DNA of 64,000 bases from positions 45,816,001 through 45,880,000 of the forward strand of contig CM060733.1 of the NCBI GenBank assembly GCA_030704615.1. Direction: 5' to 3'. The position numbers and the translations under genes were made by a program. Source of the stretch: Takakia lepidozioides. Lineage: Eukaryota > Streptophyta > Takakiopsida > Takakiales > Takakiaceae. The notes under the pieces are model-generated. The model did not search any database and was not told the DNA's origin. It saw only the letters and a list, made by a program, of their open reading frames with translations. Of this stretch, positions 22,901 to 34,316 are shown piece after piece (position 1 is the first letter of the stretch; every line of letters begins with the position of its first letter).

Positions 22901-25900
22901 ACTTAGCCATTCTCTCTCGGCCCAACCTGGGAAAATGGCGCCGAATTTTCCAGTTCAGGGCCCCGAAAATGGCTAAGTCCCTGGGGTGGCTAGCACCAAA
23001 ACTGGAAATTCGGCGCCATTTTTTCCAGCCTCCGGCCGTCAGTTCTGGGACTTACCATCCACCGCTTCCTCCACATCCGAATCCCCCAATTCCTTCCAAA
23101 GAACCTGGGAAAATGGCGCCAAATTTCCAGTTCAGGGCCCGAAAATGGCTAAGTTCCTGGGGTGGCTGGCACCGAAACCGGAAATTCGGCGCCATTTTTC
23201 CAGTTCCGGGCCCAGTCAGTTATGGGACTTAGCCATTTTCGGGCCCTGAACTGGAAATTCGGTGCCATTTTTCCAGGTTGGGGCCCAGCCCTTTCTGCCA
23301 TTTTCGGCCCCAACCTGGGAAAATGGCGCCGAATTTCCAGTTCAAGGCACCGAAAATGGCTAAGTCCCTGGGGTGGCTGGCACCGAAACCGGAAATTCGG
23401 CGCCATTTTTCCAGTTCCGGGCCTAGTCAGTTCTGGGACTTAGCCATTTTCGGCCCCAACCTGGGAAAACGGCGCCGAATTTCCAGTTCAGGGCCCCGAA
23501 AATGGCTAAGTCCCTGGGGTGCCTGGCAAAAATGGCGCCGAAATTCCACTTTCATTGCAGAACACCCCGGAAAGCCGAGACCACCGGGCCGACCCCGTAT
23601 AGAAATTCAGCGTCTATTTTGCAGTTTCATTCCCTAAAATTTACCTCGTTCCCGGGACCTCATTCTGTGTGTGTTTCTTGAATGCAGGTACTGCAAGTTC
23701 TCCCTTTTGGAGAAAGGTCATCTGTCCTTCGAGCCGCCATTCTTCCTCGCATGGAGGAACCTTGGGGCTGACTCTATGTACACTGACGCTATCGTGAAGG
23801 AGTGGCATTTGGAACATTTGCGCGACTGCCCTTGGTATGTGGACCTTCCGCCCGCCTCGCTCGACTCATCCGAGTTTCAATTGAAGCGGGATGCGGAGGC
23901 CCGACGAAACTGGGCTCCTCTGCCTCCGCTGGGTCCAAAGGAGGCGAAAGCGCTTGCCAAGTCCAGGAAAGCTGCAGAGCTTGCTCAGGCAGGTATTCAG
24001 GAGAAATTGAATGAGAAGAATAAAGGACAAATGAAAAGGACACGGAAAGAGGGGAGTACAGTAACCCCCAAAAAACAGAAAACCACCGGGGCACCAGAGG
24101 AGGCGCAGGAGGGGCCCCAAGGGAGTGACTCTGATGACGACTTTGTGCAAGGTCCTGCGACTGCTACTGCTGCTACCAAGTCACCGGTCATCCGGGTTCC
24201 CAAGTCAGTTCGGACTGGGACTGGCTCTGCCATGGAGTTGGCATTTGAGGGCGAGCCTACACGGCGGTATTTGGCGGTGACGTTTCCGTAGAGGCCAAAG
24301 CTAGAACCCCCAACCATCATCCAATATGTCAATGAGAGTTTCCTTGACGCTCTGGCTTCCAGGGCGAAGAAGGTGGCACACAACAAGTCTCTGGCGGAGC
24401 TGAAGGGGAAAGCCAAGAAGAGGGCTGTCGGTATAGAGCCTAAAGACACCCCTGGTTTGGAAGCCATGATGGAGTTCTTCACGGCTGTGAGCACGGATTG
24501 CAAGAGCACTCTGGGGGGGGGTTGAGGTGGAGAGAGCCTGCAATATGATTCTCCTTGATATTCCAGATGGGGAGCTGCTGGAGGGCCTGGATGGTGTGCC
24601 CACCAGGAACAGGTTTACTGAGGACTACTGGAGAGCCGGGTTTGGGCTGGCGGGGATGCTCCTGGATGACGGTGGATGTATGGTGGTCCTTGCCACAAGA
24701 GGGAAGACCACAGAGAATGTTGTGGCAAGATGGACATCGAAAAGTGTCACCCCGGTCCTCCTCAAAAAATGGTTCTGCATCAATACACAGGGGTTGCAAA
24801 CAGAGGGCCAGAGCGTAAGTGATCAATCTATTGCATTCACTTCACATTGTGGTGTATCTAAACTAGACCCTGGAGTTGATCCCTCTTTTGTTGGATGTGC
24901 AGACATTGGTGTTTGAGGCATATTGTTTTGTGAAGAGAGGATCCATGTTCAAATTCCGCAACGACGGTCGTCTTGTTGTTGCCGCTGTGGACCCTGTTAC
25001 CTACGATGTCCTCTACAACTATGTGCCCCACTCCGGTATGCCAAAGGACACAAAGACAGGCAAACCGTGGCGGTACAGCCGGACCCGGAGCCTTGCTTTC
25101 ATCCAAACCCTCATGGAGACGTGCTCGGATGTCCAGGGTGGATTTTTGACCTCACATGCGGCACGGGTAAGCCTTCACGTGCACAGTTTGTCCCCTGGCC
25201 CAATTGCAATTGCATGCCGCATGCTACTAACCGCCCGCTTTGTCCCTCATGTGCTTCAATGTGGGCAGGGACGTTGTCCGACAGGCATGTCTTCGCCTTT
25301 GAGCCAGATACTACCCTCCACAACTCCAAACTTGCAGCGGCTGAACGTCTGCCGAAAGAGGAAGAGGCATCCTCGGAGGATGAGGAAGAATCCGACAAGG
25401 AGCAGGGGCAGGTACAAGTTGGGATCGAGGCCGAGGAGCCCCCGGTTTACGAGTGAGTGGTCGCATTGTAAGTTGCCTCCTGATTTCGTGAGGCACCTCC
25501 CTTCGCTCTCTTATTTCATTGAAAGACCTTTTTTTGCTTCTGCTGGTATTGACATTCTTAAAGTGGATTTGTTCTTACTGCAGGATGCCAAGTACTGCAG
25601 GAGGGACGTCTACACTGTAGTTCATGGGTAGGATGAACGTGCCTTTTTTTGCCAAGGGGGATTTCATGCCTAGTCCAGAAAGGGACTACATCCTTCCTAC
25701 TTATGCTGCCCGACTTGCTTCGGTGTCGATTAGGAGGTCTTCCGAACCTAGTCGTGTACAGCAGATTTTAGACGAGGCAAGCCTCAAGAAAATGAAGATG
25801 AGGGAGGAAGCAGCAGCTATTAGAGCTCGTCAGGCTCGTAGATTTGTCTTGGATTCTCCTAAGGAAAGTGGGGGAGAAGAGGCAGAAGATTCCTAGGAGG

Positions 25901-26041
25901 TGAGGTGGACAGTCCCCCAAGGAGAGGACGGAATTTTTGAGAGGCATAGTGGAACTGATGCATCACAGAGCTCGGAGGATGGGGGGGATGAGGGGGATGA
26001 GGAGGAAGGTGGGGCAAGTTCCTCGGAGGGTGTAGGAGAGT
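19980..26041 (+). pseudogene. Decayed gene: ParB/Srx-like domain plus beta-class methyltransferase-like domain
   Basis: A multi-exon gene with consistent GT/AG joins: N-terminal exon ending 21499, then 21620-21809, 21913-22197, 22283-22399, 22495-about 22735, 23688-24814, 24903-25166, 25269-25452 and a last exon from about 25584. The N-terminus is basic, Ala/Lys/Glu-rich and disordered. At 21060-21400, RIPLCRLVSL, a helical segment and DGNHRLLAWM match the ParB/sulfiredoxin pattern. At 24540-24700, NMILLDIPDG and LLDDGGCMVVL sit where motif IV and the next strand of a beta-class amino-methyltransferase belong. Later, FDLTCGTG followed by FAFEPD matches the SAM-binding motif and its acidic partner. 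Breaks: stops at 20757, 21342, 21411 and 21669, a G-run frameshift near 24515 and one near 25130. The function is inferred from motifs only. Confidence 0.55.
22780..23560. repeat. GGCGCC-centred palindrome array inside the ParB/MTase-like gene
   Basis: About nine copies of a palindrome of the form CTGGAAATTCGGCGCC-ATTTTTCCAG (or its complement), near 22785, 22853, 22932, 23007, 23106, 23180, 23249, 23317, 23390 and 23462. They alternate in orientation and are separated by GGCCCCGAAAATGGCTAAGTCCC-like phrases. The array lies in an intron-like interval of the ParB/methyltransferase-like gene. The central GGAAATTCGGCGCC core is shared with the 96-bp array at 16.7-18.9 kb, but the outer arms differ. 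Confidence 0.8.
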
Positions 26042-26284
26042 AGTGCCCATTCCGGCTATGACAGTTAGGATACACTTGTATAGATGTGGCTTGCCACACA
26101 ATTGGCAATACAATGTTGCATTTCATTGCTATGACGAGTCAACTGGTGCCACATTCCAACTTCACATGACCCTATTTCCGTGCCTCCTAACCCTATTTCC
26201 GTGGACACACAATGGTCCGCTCATGCTTTTTGTTTTCCCGCTCATGCTCATGCCGCTCATGAAATAGCAGCCCCCCTATTTGTG
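26042..26284. other. Short spacer before the 116-bp array
   Basis: Non-coding. It contains ordinary sequence then short repeats of CCTATTTCCGTG and GCTCATG. It passes directly into the first 116-bp unit. Confidence 0.5.
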
Positions 26285-28075
26285 CTCCCCTTTATGCTTG
26301 TTTATTGATGTCTAAATGGGTCACACATGGCCAGTATACCAAGTCAAAAAACCCCATAGGTGGAAGCGCCAAACAGTGTGGGTCACACACTGTTTGTGCC
26401 CCCCTTTCTAGTTGTTTTTTCATGTCTAAATGGGCCACACAGGGCCAGTATGCCATGTCAAAAAACCCCATAGGTGGAAGCACCAAACAGTGTGCGTCAA
26501 CGCACACTGTTTGTGCCCCCCCCTTTCTAGTTGTTTTTTTCATGTCTAAATGGGCCACACAGGGCCAGTGTGCCAAGTTCAAAACACCCGTAGTTGGAAG
26601 CACCAAACACTGTGCGTCGATGCACACTATTTGTGCCCCTCTCTCAGCCTATTTTTGGATGTCCAAATGGGCCACACAGGGCCAAAATGCCATGTCAAAA
26701 AACCGCATAGTTGGAAGCACCAAATAGTGTGCTTCAAAGCATACTGTTTCAGCTCCCCTTTATGCTTGTTTATTGATGTCTGAATGGGCCACACAGGGCC
26801 AGTATGCCATGTCAAAAAACCCCATAGTTGGAAGCACCAAATAGTGTGCGTTGTTTGTGCCCCCCTTTCTAGTTGTTTTTTCATGTCTAAATGTGCCACA
26901 CAGGGCCAGTATACCATGTTCAAAACACCCATAGTTGGTAGCACCAAAGAGTGTGCGGCAACGCACAATAACTGTGCCCCTCTCTCAGCCTGTTATTTGA
27001 TGTCCAAATGGGTCACACAGGGCCGGTATGCCATGTCAGAAAACCCCTAATTGGAAGCACCAAACAGTGTGCATCAAAGCACACTGTTTGTGCTCCCCTT
27101 TATGCTTGTTTTATTGATGTTTGAATGGGCCGCACAGGGCCAGTATGCCATGTCAAGAAGCCCCATAGTTGGAGGCACCAAACAGTGTGCATCAACGCAC
27201 ACTGTTTGTGCCCCCCTTTCTAGTTGGTTTTTCATGTCTAAATGGGCCACACAGGGCCAGTGTGCCAAGTTCAAAACACCCGTAGTTGGAAGCACCAAAC
27301 AGTGTGCGTCAACGCACACTGTTTGTGCCCCTCTCTCAGCCTGTTTTTGGATGTCCAAATGGGCCACACAGGGCTAGAATGCCATGTCAGAAAACCCCAA
27401 AGTTGGAAGCACCAAACAGTGTGCTTCAAAGCACACTGTTTGTGCTCCCCTTTATGCTTGTTTATTGATGTCTAAATGGGCCACACAGGGCCAGTGTGCC
27501 ATGTCAACAAATCCCATAGTTGGAAGCACCAAACAGTGTGCTTCAACGCACACTATTTGTGCCCCTCTCTCAGCCTATTTTTGGATTTCAAAATGGGCCA
27601 CACAGGGCCAGAATGCCATGTCAAAAAACCCCTAATTGGGAGTACCAAACAGTGTGCTTCAAAGCACACTGTTTGTGCTCCCCTTTATGCTTGTTTATTG
27701 ATGTCTAAATGGGCCACACAGGGCCAGTATGCCATGTCAAAAAACCCCATAGTTGGAAGTACCAAACACTGTTGACGCACACTGTTTGTGCCCTTTTCTC
27801 AACCTGTTTTTGGATTTCTAAATGGGCCACAGAGGGCCAGAATGTCATGCAAAAAAACCCCTAATTGGGAGCACCAAACAGTGTGCTTCAAGGCACACTG
27901 TTTGTGCTCCCCTTTATGCTTGTTTATTGATGTCTAAATGGGCAACACAAGGTCAGAATGCCATGTCAAAAAATCCCATAGTTGGAAGCACCAAACAGTG
28001 TGCGTCAACGCACACTATTTGTGCCCCCATCTCAGCCTGTTTTTTGATGTCTAAATGGGCCATACAGGGCCAGTA
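26285..28075. repeat. 116-bp palindrome-bearing tandem array A
   Basis: Sixteen units with AAATGGGYCACAC anchors at about 26312, 26427, 26547, 26665, 26782, 26890, 27006, 27124, 27240, 27355, 27474, 27591, 27707, 27821, 27936 and 28053; mean period is 116 bp. Each unit carries CAAACAGTGTGCGT, a two-base loop, then ACGCACACTGTTTG, a near-perfect palindrome. The retrotransposon's left LTR starts within the final unit at 28076. Long frames on both strands result from the repeat. Confidence 0.9.
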
Positions 28076-28787
28076 TGTCGCGGCCATTTGCCTTGAGGGC
28101 AGGGGGTCCGGACACATGAGGGGCTGCCGCTGTGGTGGGGGCAGTGGCAGCGATAGGTACGGGGGGCTGAAGCACCCTTGAGTGCCCAAAGCACTCAAGG
28201 AGGCGGAGGTGCTCACTAGGTGGAGCCCCGCACACCGGGATGCGGTGGGGGTGGCTTCACAAAGGGGTGGTGGTAGCTTAGCAGGACTTAGTGGGGGTGG
28301 CATAGGACTCACCTTGGGGCGAAGACCTCGTGGTGGGAGTCGTGGGGAGTCTTGGGACTCATCACGGTCCATAGGGGCCGTGGTGGGTGGGCCAAGACTC
28401 ACCGCGACTCATCACCGGGAGTCGAGGGTTTTCGTGGTGGTTCGCCATAAAATGGCATGGTTGTTTGTGAAACCCCTGCGGACAGCTACATAAGTATATA
28501 TAGGGAGTAGTAACCCCGAGAACGGTGCAAGCCCGTTGGTGACCAAAAACTAGTGAGTAAGCGAGCGAGCCGGAAAGCGACCAAAGAGTGGGGAGCTGTT
28601 CCGGACTGCCAACTACCAAAGGGAATTCCCGCTGGGCCCAAATCGGTGGAGGGTTCTTTGGGAGATCAAAAGGGGACCGTTATGCCTGCTCCAAGTTGGC
28701 CCGGCGGCCAGGTTGGGAGTTAGGCGCGCGCATCAAAGCGAGTAACTATGACTTGAAGGGGAGCTTACCGAAGTGAGGTGCGCGACA
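28076..28787 (+). repeat. 5' long terminal repeat of the chromovirus
   Basis: It begins TGTCG and ends GACA, giving the usual TG...CA ends, and is 712 bp long. It matches the copy from 34317 over about 620 bp with roughly ten differences by eye. A TATA-type TATATATAGG at about 28495-28504 marks the probable U3/R promoter. Confidence 0.88.
28495..28502 (+). promoter_or_regulatory. TATA box in 5' LTR
   Basis: TATATATA followed by GG, in a conserved part of the LTR and repeated in the 3' LTR near 34736. It is the probable start signal for the element's RNA. Confidence 0.55.
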
Positions 28788-28789
28788 CT

Positions 28790-28801
28790 TGGTATCAGAG
28801 C
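28790..28801 (+). promoter_or_regulatory. Primer-binding site, initiator methionine tRNA
   Basis: TGGTATCAGAGC lies two bases after the 5' LTR. This is complementary to the 3' end of plant initiator methionine tRNA and is the standard minus-strand primer site of Ty3/gypsy and Ty1/copia elements. Confidence 0.9.
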
Positions 28802-28842
28802 TTAGAATTCAGTACGTGATCGTCCTTGGGATTGGCCTCATC

Positions 28843-30471
28843 ATGGGGTCGAGCAAGCCAAAGCGAAAGCGGAACGGCCCAAAAGATGATGATCCTGGTG
28901 AGCCCAATGGGGGCAACGTGTCACCGAGGCGACCATTTGAGGGAGCGATGCATGTTTCCAAAAACGAGGCCGCTCAAGAGCGGGAGGAATCCGAGGAGTC
29001 GGAGCCCGAGGAATCCCTGAGAGCTCCGACCGACCAACAGATGCCTCCCATGCCGGCAGCCTTTTGGGAAGGGTTGTTGGCGCAGTTTGGCGGGACGCTA
29101 AAAGACGTGTTGAGGGTAGCTAATGCCACTTCCACTAAGGCAAAGTTTAAGGTGAAGCCTAAGGTACCCGGCACCTTCGAGGGCGTCCGAAATCGGAAGG
29201 CACTCAACACCTGGCTCTTGGAGCTAGAGCAGTACTTCCGGGCGGCCAAGTTGAGTGGCGAGGATCGGGTGGAAGTGGCTCCCACCTATTTGAGGGGCTA
29301 TGCTCAACAATGGTGGCAGAAATGCCTTCACGACCGAGGTCCAAGCCCAGAAACCTTGAACTGGAGTGGGTTCAAGGAATTGATGAAGAGACAGTTTGTG
29401 CCCCTCAACGCGTCCTGGCTTGCCCGGGACAAGATGAGGAATTTGAAGCAAACAGACGACATTCGGGGATATGTCCAGGCTTTCAATGTGCTTTTGCTCA
29501 AAGTCGCGGACATGGCAGAACCGGAAATGGTCTTCAACTTTGTGGCGGGACTGGCCCCATGGGCCAGGCGGAAGTTGGAGGAGAAGCCGCCTAAGACTTT
29601 GAACGAGGCAATTGAGAGGGCTGAATGTTTCTCAGATGTCCCTAGGGGTGAAAGACAAGGCCGTACAGAGCTGAACCACAAGAAGACCCGGCGGGAAGGT
29701 GACTCCTTCCGACCGGAAAAGAAGTGGGATAGGCCACGCGGCGACAATGGCACGTGGAAATTGAAGGGAGGGCCATCACAAGTCAAGGCGGCACCCGGTG
29801 CTTCGAAAGGAAAAGCGGGTGGAGCGGCCTATGGCGGACAGAAGGCAACCTTTGATGGAGTGTGTTTCAATTGTGGGGAGCCCGGGCACATGGCCAAGAA
29901 GTGCATGAAGCCCCGGCAATTGAACATGACTGTGGCGACCACAGAGCTGTCGGAAGATACTATCAGTCGCTTGGTGGAAGCGGTGGTCGCCAGGACTTGC
30001 AAGGTAGGCAAATTTTCTTGTGAGTTGTATCAGGAAACTGGCGCCTTACGTAAAGGGAGTCAGTTATTGTTCGTGGATGGGATAATATCCGGAACTAATG
30101 TGTCATTGTTGGTGGACACAGGAGCGTCGCACTCCTTCATGACACCGGCAACGGCACAAAAGCTGGGACTCCCGACAAGTGACGTGGGGGCCTCTATTGA
30201 GGTGCGTTCTGCCAAAGGAGAACCGCAATTGGCGACAAGGTTAGCGTTTGATGTTCCTCTTCAACTGGGGAGTTGGGAGGGACGTGAGAACTTCACCATC
30301 AACAAGATCGATGGAGTGGATCTCATTTTGGGGATGACTTTTTTGAGCAAATCCGGAGCGGTCATAGATGGCCGCAAGAGAGTAGTCACGCTGCCATGTG
30401 GGAATGGTGGCGAGGTCTTACGAGTGTCGGAAATGCCCAAACCCGTGGGAGGGCGAATAAACCTTCTGTGA
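28843..30471 (+). pseudogene. Gag and protease part of the chromovirus polyprotein
   Basis: ATG at 28843 follows the primer site. A charged Lys/Glu-rich N-terminus precedes a gag core (about 29150-29660, with TWLLELEQYF and QQWWQKCL). Next come a basic segment, a CCHC knuckle (CFNCGEPGHMAKKC at 29868-29909) that binds RNA, and an aspartic protease (LLVDTGASHSF near 30109-30141, catalytic DTG). The frame ends with TGA at 30469-30471. Reading then resumes in the same frame into the reverse transcriptase, so this is a nonsense mutation or readthrough site within one polyprotein. Particles form from gag; the protease cuts the polyprotein. Confidence 0.85.
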
Positions 30472-30486
30472 GCAAGGGAGTGGGCC

Positions 30487-33411
30487 GTGGAGGAGGCACA
30501 CGAGCCCCAGTTTTTGCTCTACATTAGAGAAGTGAAGGTAGAAGGCGATGGGGAGCCGAGCCCAGATTGGATCAAGGGGATTTTAGAGAAATACCAGGAT
30601 GTGATGCCGGAGGATTTACCAAGAGGTTTGCCACCGCGAAGAGGAGTTGACCACAAGATTGAGGTGATACCGGGATCGGAACCGCCTGCCAAGGCGCCCT
30701 ACCGGTTGAGCCACAGAGAGTTGGTCGAGCTGAAGACTCAGCTCAAAGATCTAATGTCAAAGGGGTACATCCGGCCGAGTAAGTCACCTTACGGAGCCCC
30801 GGTGCTATTTGCAGATAAAAATGATGGGACGCTGCGGATGTGTGTCGATTACAGGGCTCTGAATAAGGTGACTATCAAAAACCGGTACCCTTTGCCAAGG
30901 ATCGACGACCTCTTCGGTCGGTTGGCAGGAGCAAAGTATTTCAGCCGGATCGACTTGCGCTCCGGCTATCATCAAATTTGGGTGGCGGAAGGAGATGAGG
31001 AGAAGACCGCGTGCAGGACAAGGTATGGTTCATATGAGTTCTTGGTGATGCCTTTTGGGCTCACCAATGCACCAGCGACATTTAGCACGCTGATGAACAG
31101 CCTTTTTCAGGAGTGGTTGGATGACTTTGTGATTGTGTACATCGACGACATCTTGGTGTACTCGAAAACAAAGGAGGAGCACCTGGAGCACCTGAAAAGG
31201 GTGTTCCAAAAATTGCGAGAAGGGAAGCTGTATGCCAAAGCTTCAAAGTGCGAATTCGGGGTCACAAAAGTGGAGTTCCTGGGGCATGTGATTACATAGG
31301 ATGGGATCAGAATGGATGACAGAGGTGAGGGCAATTTTGGACTAGGAGCCTCCGACTTCGGTCCCGGGAGTGCGATCCTTCCTAGGACTCGCCTCCTATT
31401 ACCGTAAGTATGTGAGAAATTTCGCCAAAATCGCGGGGCTGCTGTCAGACCTTCTGTGTAAATCTAAAGTCTGGGCATGGAACACCTTTTGTGGCCAAGC
31501 TTTTGCTAAATTGAAGCAGGGGATGGCGGATGGCGGAAGCTCCAGTCTTGAAAATCCCGGAGTTCGATCGTCCGTTCGAGATACATACAGATGCGTCGGA
31601 CTTCGCGATTGGGGGTGTACTGATGCAAGATGGACGTCCAGTGGCTTACGAAAGTAAGAAACTGAATGAAGTGGAGCGACGGTGGCCGACGCACGAGAAA
31701 GAGATGAAGGCGGTGGTGCACTGTCTTGAGCTTTGGCGCCACTATATTGGTTCCAACCCAGTGAAGGTGTTCACGGACAATGTCACGGTGAAGTATTTTG
31801 CCACGCAGCCCAAGTTGTCCCCAAAACAACTTAGGTGGCAAGATACTTTGGCGGTGTTCGACGTGGATACCCAGTACAAACCGGGATGAGACAACGTGGT
31901 GGCCGATGCTTTAAGTAGAAAGCAGCAGCTCTTGTTGGTGTACAAGGGCGAAACAGCGCTCCAAAGGAAGATCCGTAAGGCTTGCCGGAAGGATGAGCTG
32001 GCGAAGTCCGTGATGCAGGACTTGAGGATGGGGGTTAAATCGCAGTTCCACTTGCAAAATGGACTGCTCCGGTATAAGCAAAAGCGTCTCTACGTGCCGA
32101 AGGGAGGGATCAGAGATAGCCTCTTGAGAGAATGCCATGATAGCCCGCTTGCGGGCCACGACGGAGCCAAGCGCACTGCGGCACTCTTGAAGAAAGAGTA
32201 TTTCTGGCCCAAACTGAGGGAGGAGGCAGAGGAGTATGTCAAGACATGCACCACATGCCAACAAAACCGGAGCGAGTACAAAAAGCAAGCGAGGCTGTTA
32301 CAACCCTTGCCGATTCCAGAGGGGACTTGGGAAAGCGTCTCGATGGATTTCATGACTGCTATGCCGCTGTCAAAAGGATTCGATGCAATCATGGTGGTGG
32401 TGGATAGGTTCAGTAAAATGGGTCATTTCATCCCCACCAAGGAGACGGCAACGGCGCAGGAAACAGGGCGACTTTACTTCGCCCACGTCTTAAAGCATCA
32501 TGGAGTCCCAAAGGATATTGTCTCGGACCGCGATCCAAAGTTTACGAGTAAATTTTGGAGGGCACTTTGGAAGAAGATGGGGACGAGGTTGAAGATGAGC
32601 ACCGCCTTCCGACCTACGACCAACGGCCAAACAGAAATAGTGAATTCCGTAGTGAAGCAGATCTTGCGGAATTACGTGTCGGCAGACCAAACAGACTGGG
32701 TGGAACACTTAGACGCGGTAGAGTTCTGTTATAATAACACAGAACACTCCGCAACGGGAGTTTCCCCTTTCGTATTGGTCTATGGAAAAGCACCTCTGGT
32801 GCCGACAAGTTGGGCCGCCCAGGATGTTGAGGAACCGGCAGTAGCGGCGGTACTGGAAGAACGCGAGCGTTTGTTGAAGCTCGCAAAGTACAACATTGCC
32901 AAAGCTAGGAAACGGTATGAAAGGCAGGCAAATCGGAAGTGGAGGGAAGTGAAGTTTGAGGCAGGCACGGAGGTCTGGTTGAACATCAAGAATTTCCGAC
33001 TACCTCCGGAAGTGAGTCCAAAGTTCGTACCTCCGTATGCGGGACCCTTTCGCATCCGGAAGGTTATGAATGAGGATGTGTATGAATTGGAGCTACCGGC
33101 AAACAGCAAGGTGTATCCAGTATTCCACGTCTCCCTTTTGAAGCCTTTACTTCAAAGATGAAGCGCGTCCGAATCGGCATCAAGTGTTGCGTCCGCCACC
33201 TGTGCTGTTGGATCATGAAAATGAACTTGAGTACGAGGTGGAGGCAGTTCTTAAGTCGAGGAGGTTCAAGAACCTAGAAACGGAGTATCTCGTCAAATGG
33301 AAGGGCTATCATCATGTGGAGGCATCTTGGGTGCGTGCCTCAGAAATGGGAAACGCATCCGAGGCGGTTGCAGTTTTCGAAGGGCGACCTCAAAAGCGGA
33401 AGAAACGTTGA
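30487..33411 (+). pseudogene. Pol part: reverse transcriptase, RNase H, integrase, chromodomain
   Basis: Reverse transcriptase spans 30640-31300, with [13 protein letters not shown] and the catalytic YIDD at 31138-31149. RNase H (31530-31900) has HTDASDFAIGG. Integrase (31900-33160) has an HHCC zinc site (H near 32134, CTTCQQNR near 32250) and the DDE residues in SMDFMTAMP, SDRDPKF and NGQTEIVNS. A chromodomain (33220-33360) has YLVKWKGYHHVEASW, which in chromoviruses targets integration to heterochromatin. Breaks are stops at 31297-31299, 31343-31345 and 31887-31889, a 7-base duplication at 31523-31536 shifting the frame, and a one-base shift near 33147 before the chromodomain. Described only; not reconstructed. 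Confidence 0.88.
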
Positions 33412-34316
33412 TGGGGACATCAACCTTGGGTTGGGGGAGGAAATGCATGCTTAGCTCGGCTTAGCTAGCTCAGAAATCCGATTGCAAAAATTTGTATTGT
33501 ACAAAAATTTGTTATAAAGGAAATGGGTTCCAAATGTTGTGCGTCTTATTTTGTTTGGAATGGTGATGCATGGTGTGGTTGGCTAGTGTGTAGAATGCAT
33601 GCTAGCTTACAAAAGTGGGAGAGGTAAATTGGGTTAATCGTGTGTTTGCGCAGTGCCAAAATCGGGTGACTCCCATCCAAGGGGCAAAGAAACATGCGCC
33701 TTCTTTGGGAGTTCACGTGCTAGTGCGCACCTAGCGCGTGCGCATACTATAACTGCGCTACCGAGGTGGTTGCCTTGTAGTGCGGGCTAACGCGGAAGCT
33801 ACGTGCTTCCGTTCACGTACTATAATCGTATAGCCTTGGGACGAAGTCGTAGTGCGGCTTCGACGTGTCCCCGTACCTCAGGCCAACATTCCAAGATGGA
33901 CCCAATTGTAGTTATTGGGGCGCACGGTTGGTTCAAGGTTATCTTCCTAGTCAAAGGGGGTTCGAGGTGAACCCTTGCGCAAGGTGATGCCAAAGGCGGC
34001 ATCATGAGCGATCGCAAGCAATGTTGTTGCAAGTAAGGCGATTCAATCCTCGGGGAGGATCGTTCCTTGGCCTTGAAGTAGGCCAAGAAGAGTGCACTGG
34101 GAGGAGCTTGAGAGGCTCCACCCCTGGCCGGGACTTGGAGGAAGTCGGCCGAACTAGCTAGTGGAGAGTAGAGTCAAGTGTGGGGTTTGGTTCTTTGCCA
34201 TGGGACGCCATGGTACGGAAACAAACTCCTTGATGTGGGACGCCACAACTTGGATGTTCGTTTCTACAAAATGGACAAGTCGATGAGGACATCGACTCCC
34301 TGTTGGTAGGGGTGTG
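33412..34316 (+). other. 3' non-coding region of the retrotransposon
   Basis: About 900 bases between the chromodomain stop and the 3' LTR without a supported gene. A purine-rich GGGTTGGGGGAGGAAATG lies just after the coding region (about 33430). The stretch immediately before the LTR is only mildly purine-rich, so the polypurine tract is uncertain. Confidence 0.6.

Noticed and set aside
26305-28181. Many overlapping frames of 60-140 codons on both strands
   Set aside because: Direct products of the 116-bp array, repeated in every frame. No independent coding evidence.
28789-30471. TGA between protease and reverse transcriptase as programmed readthrough
   Set aside because: Three further in-frame stops and two frameshifts occur downstream, so decay is the simpler reading.
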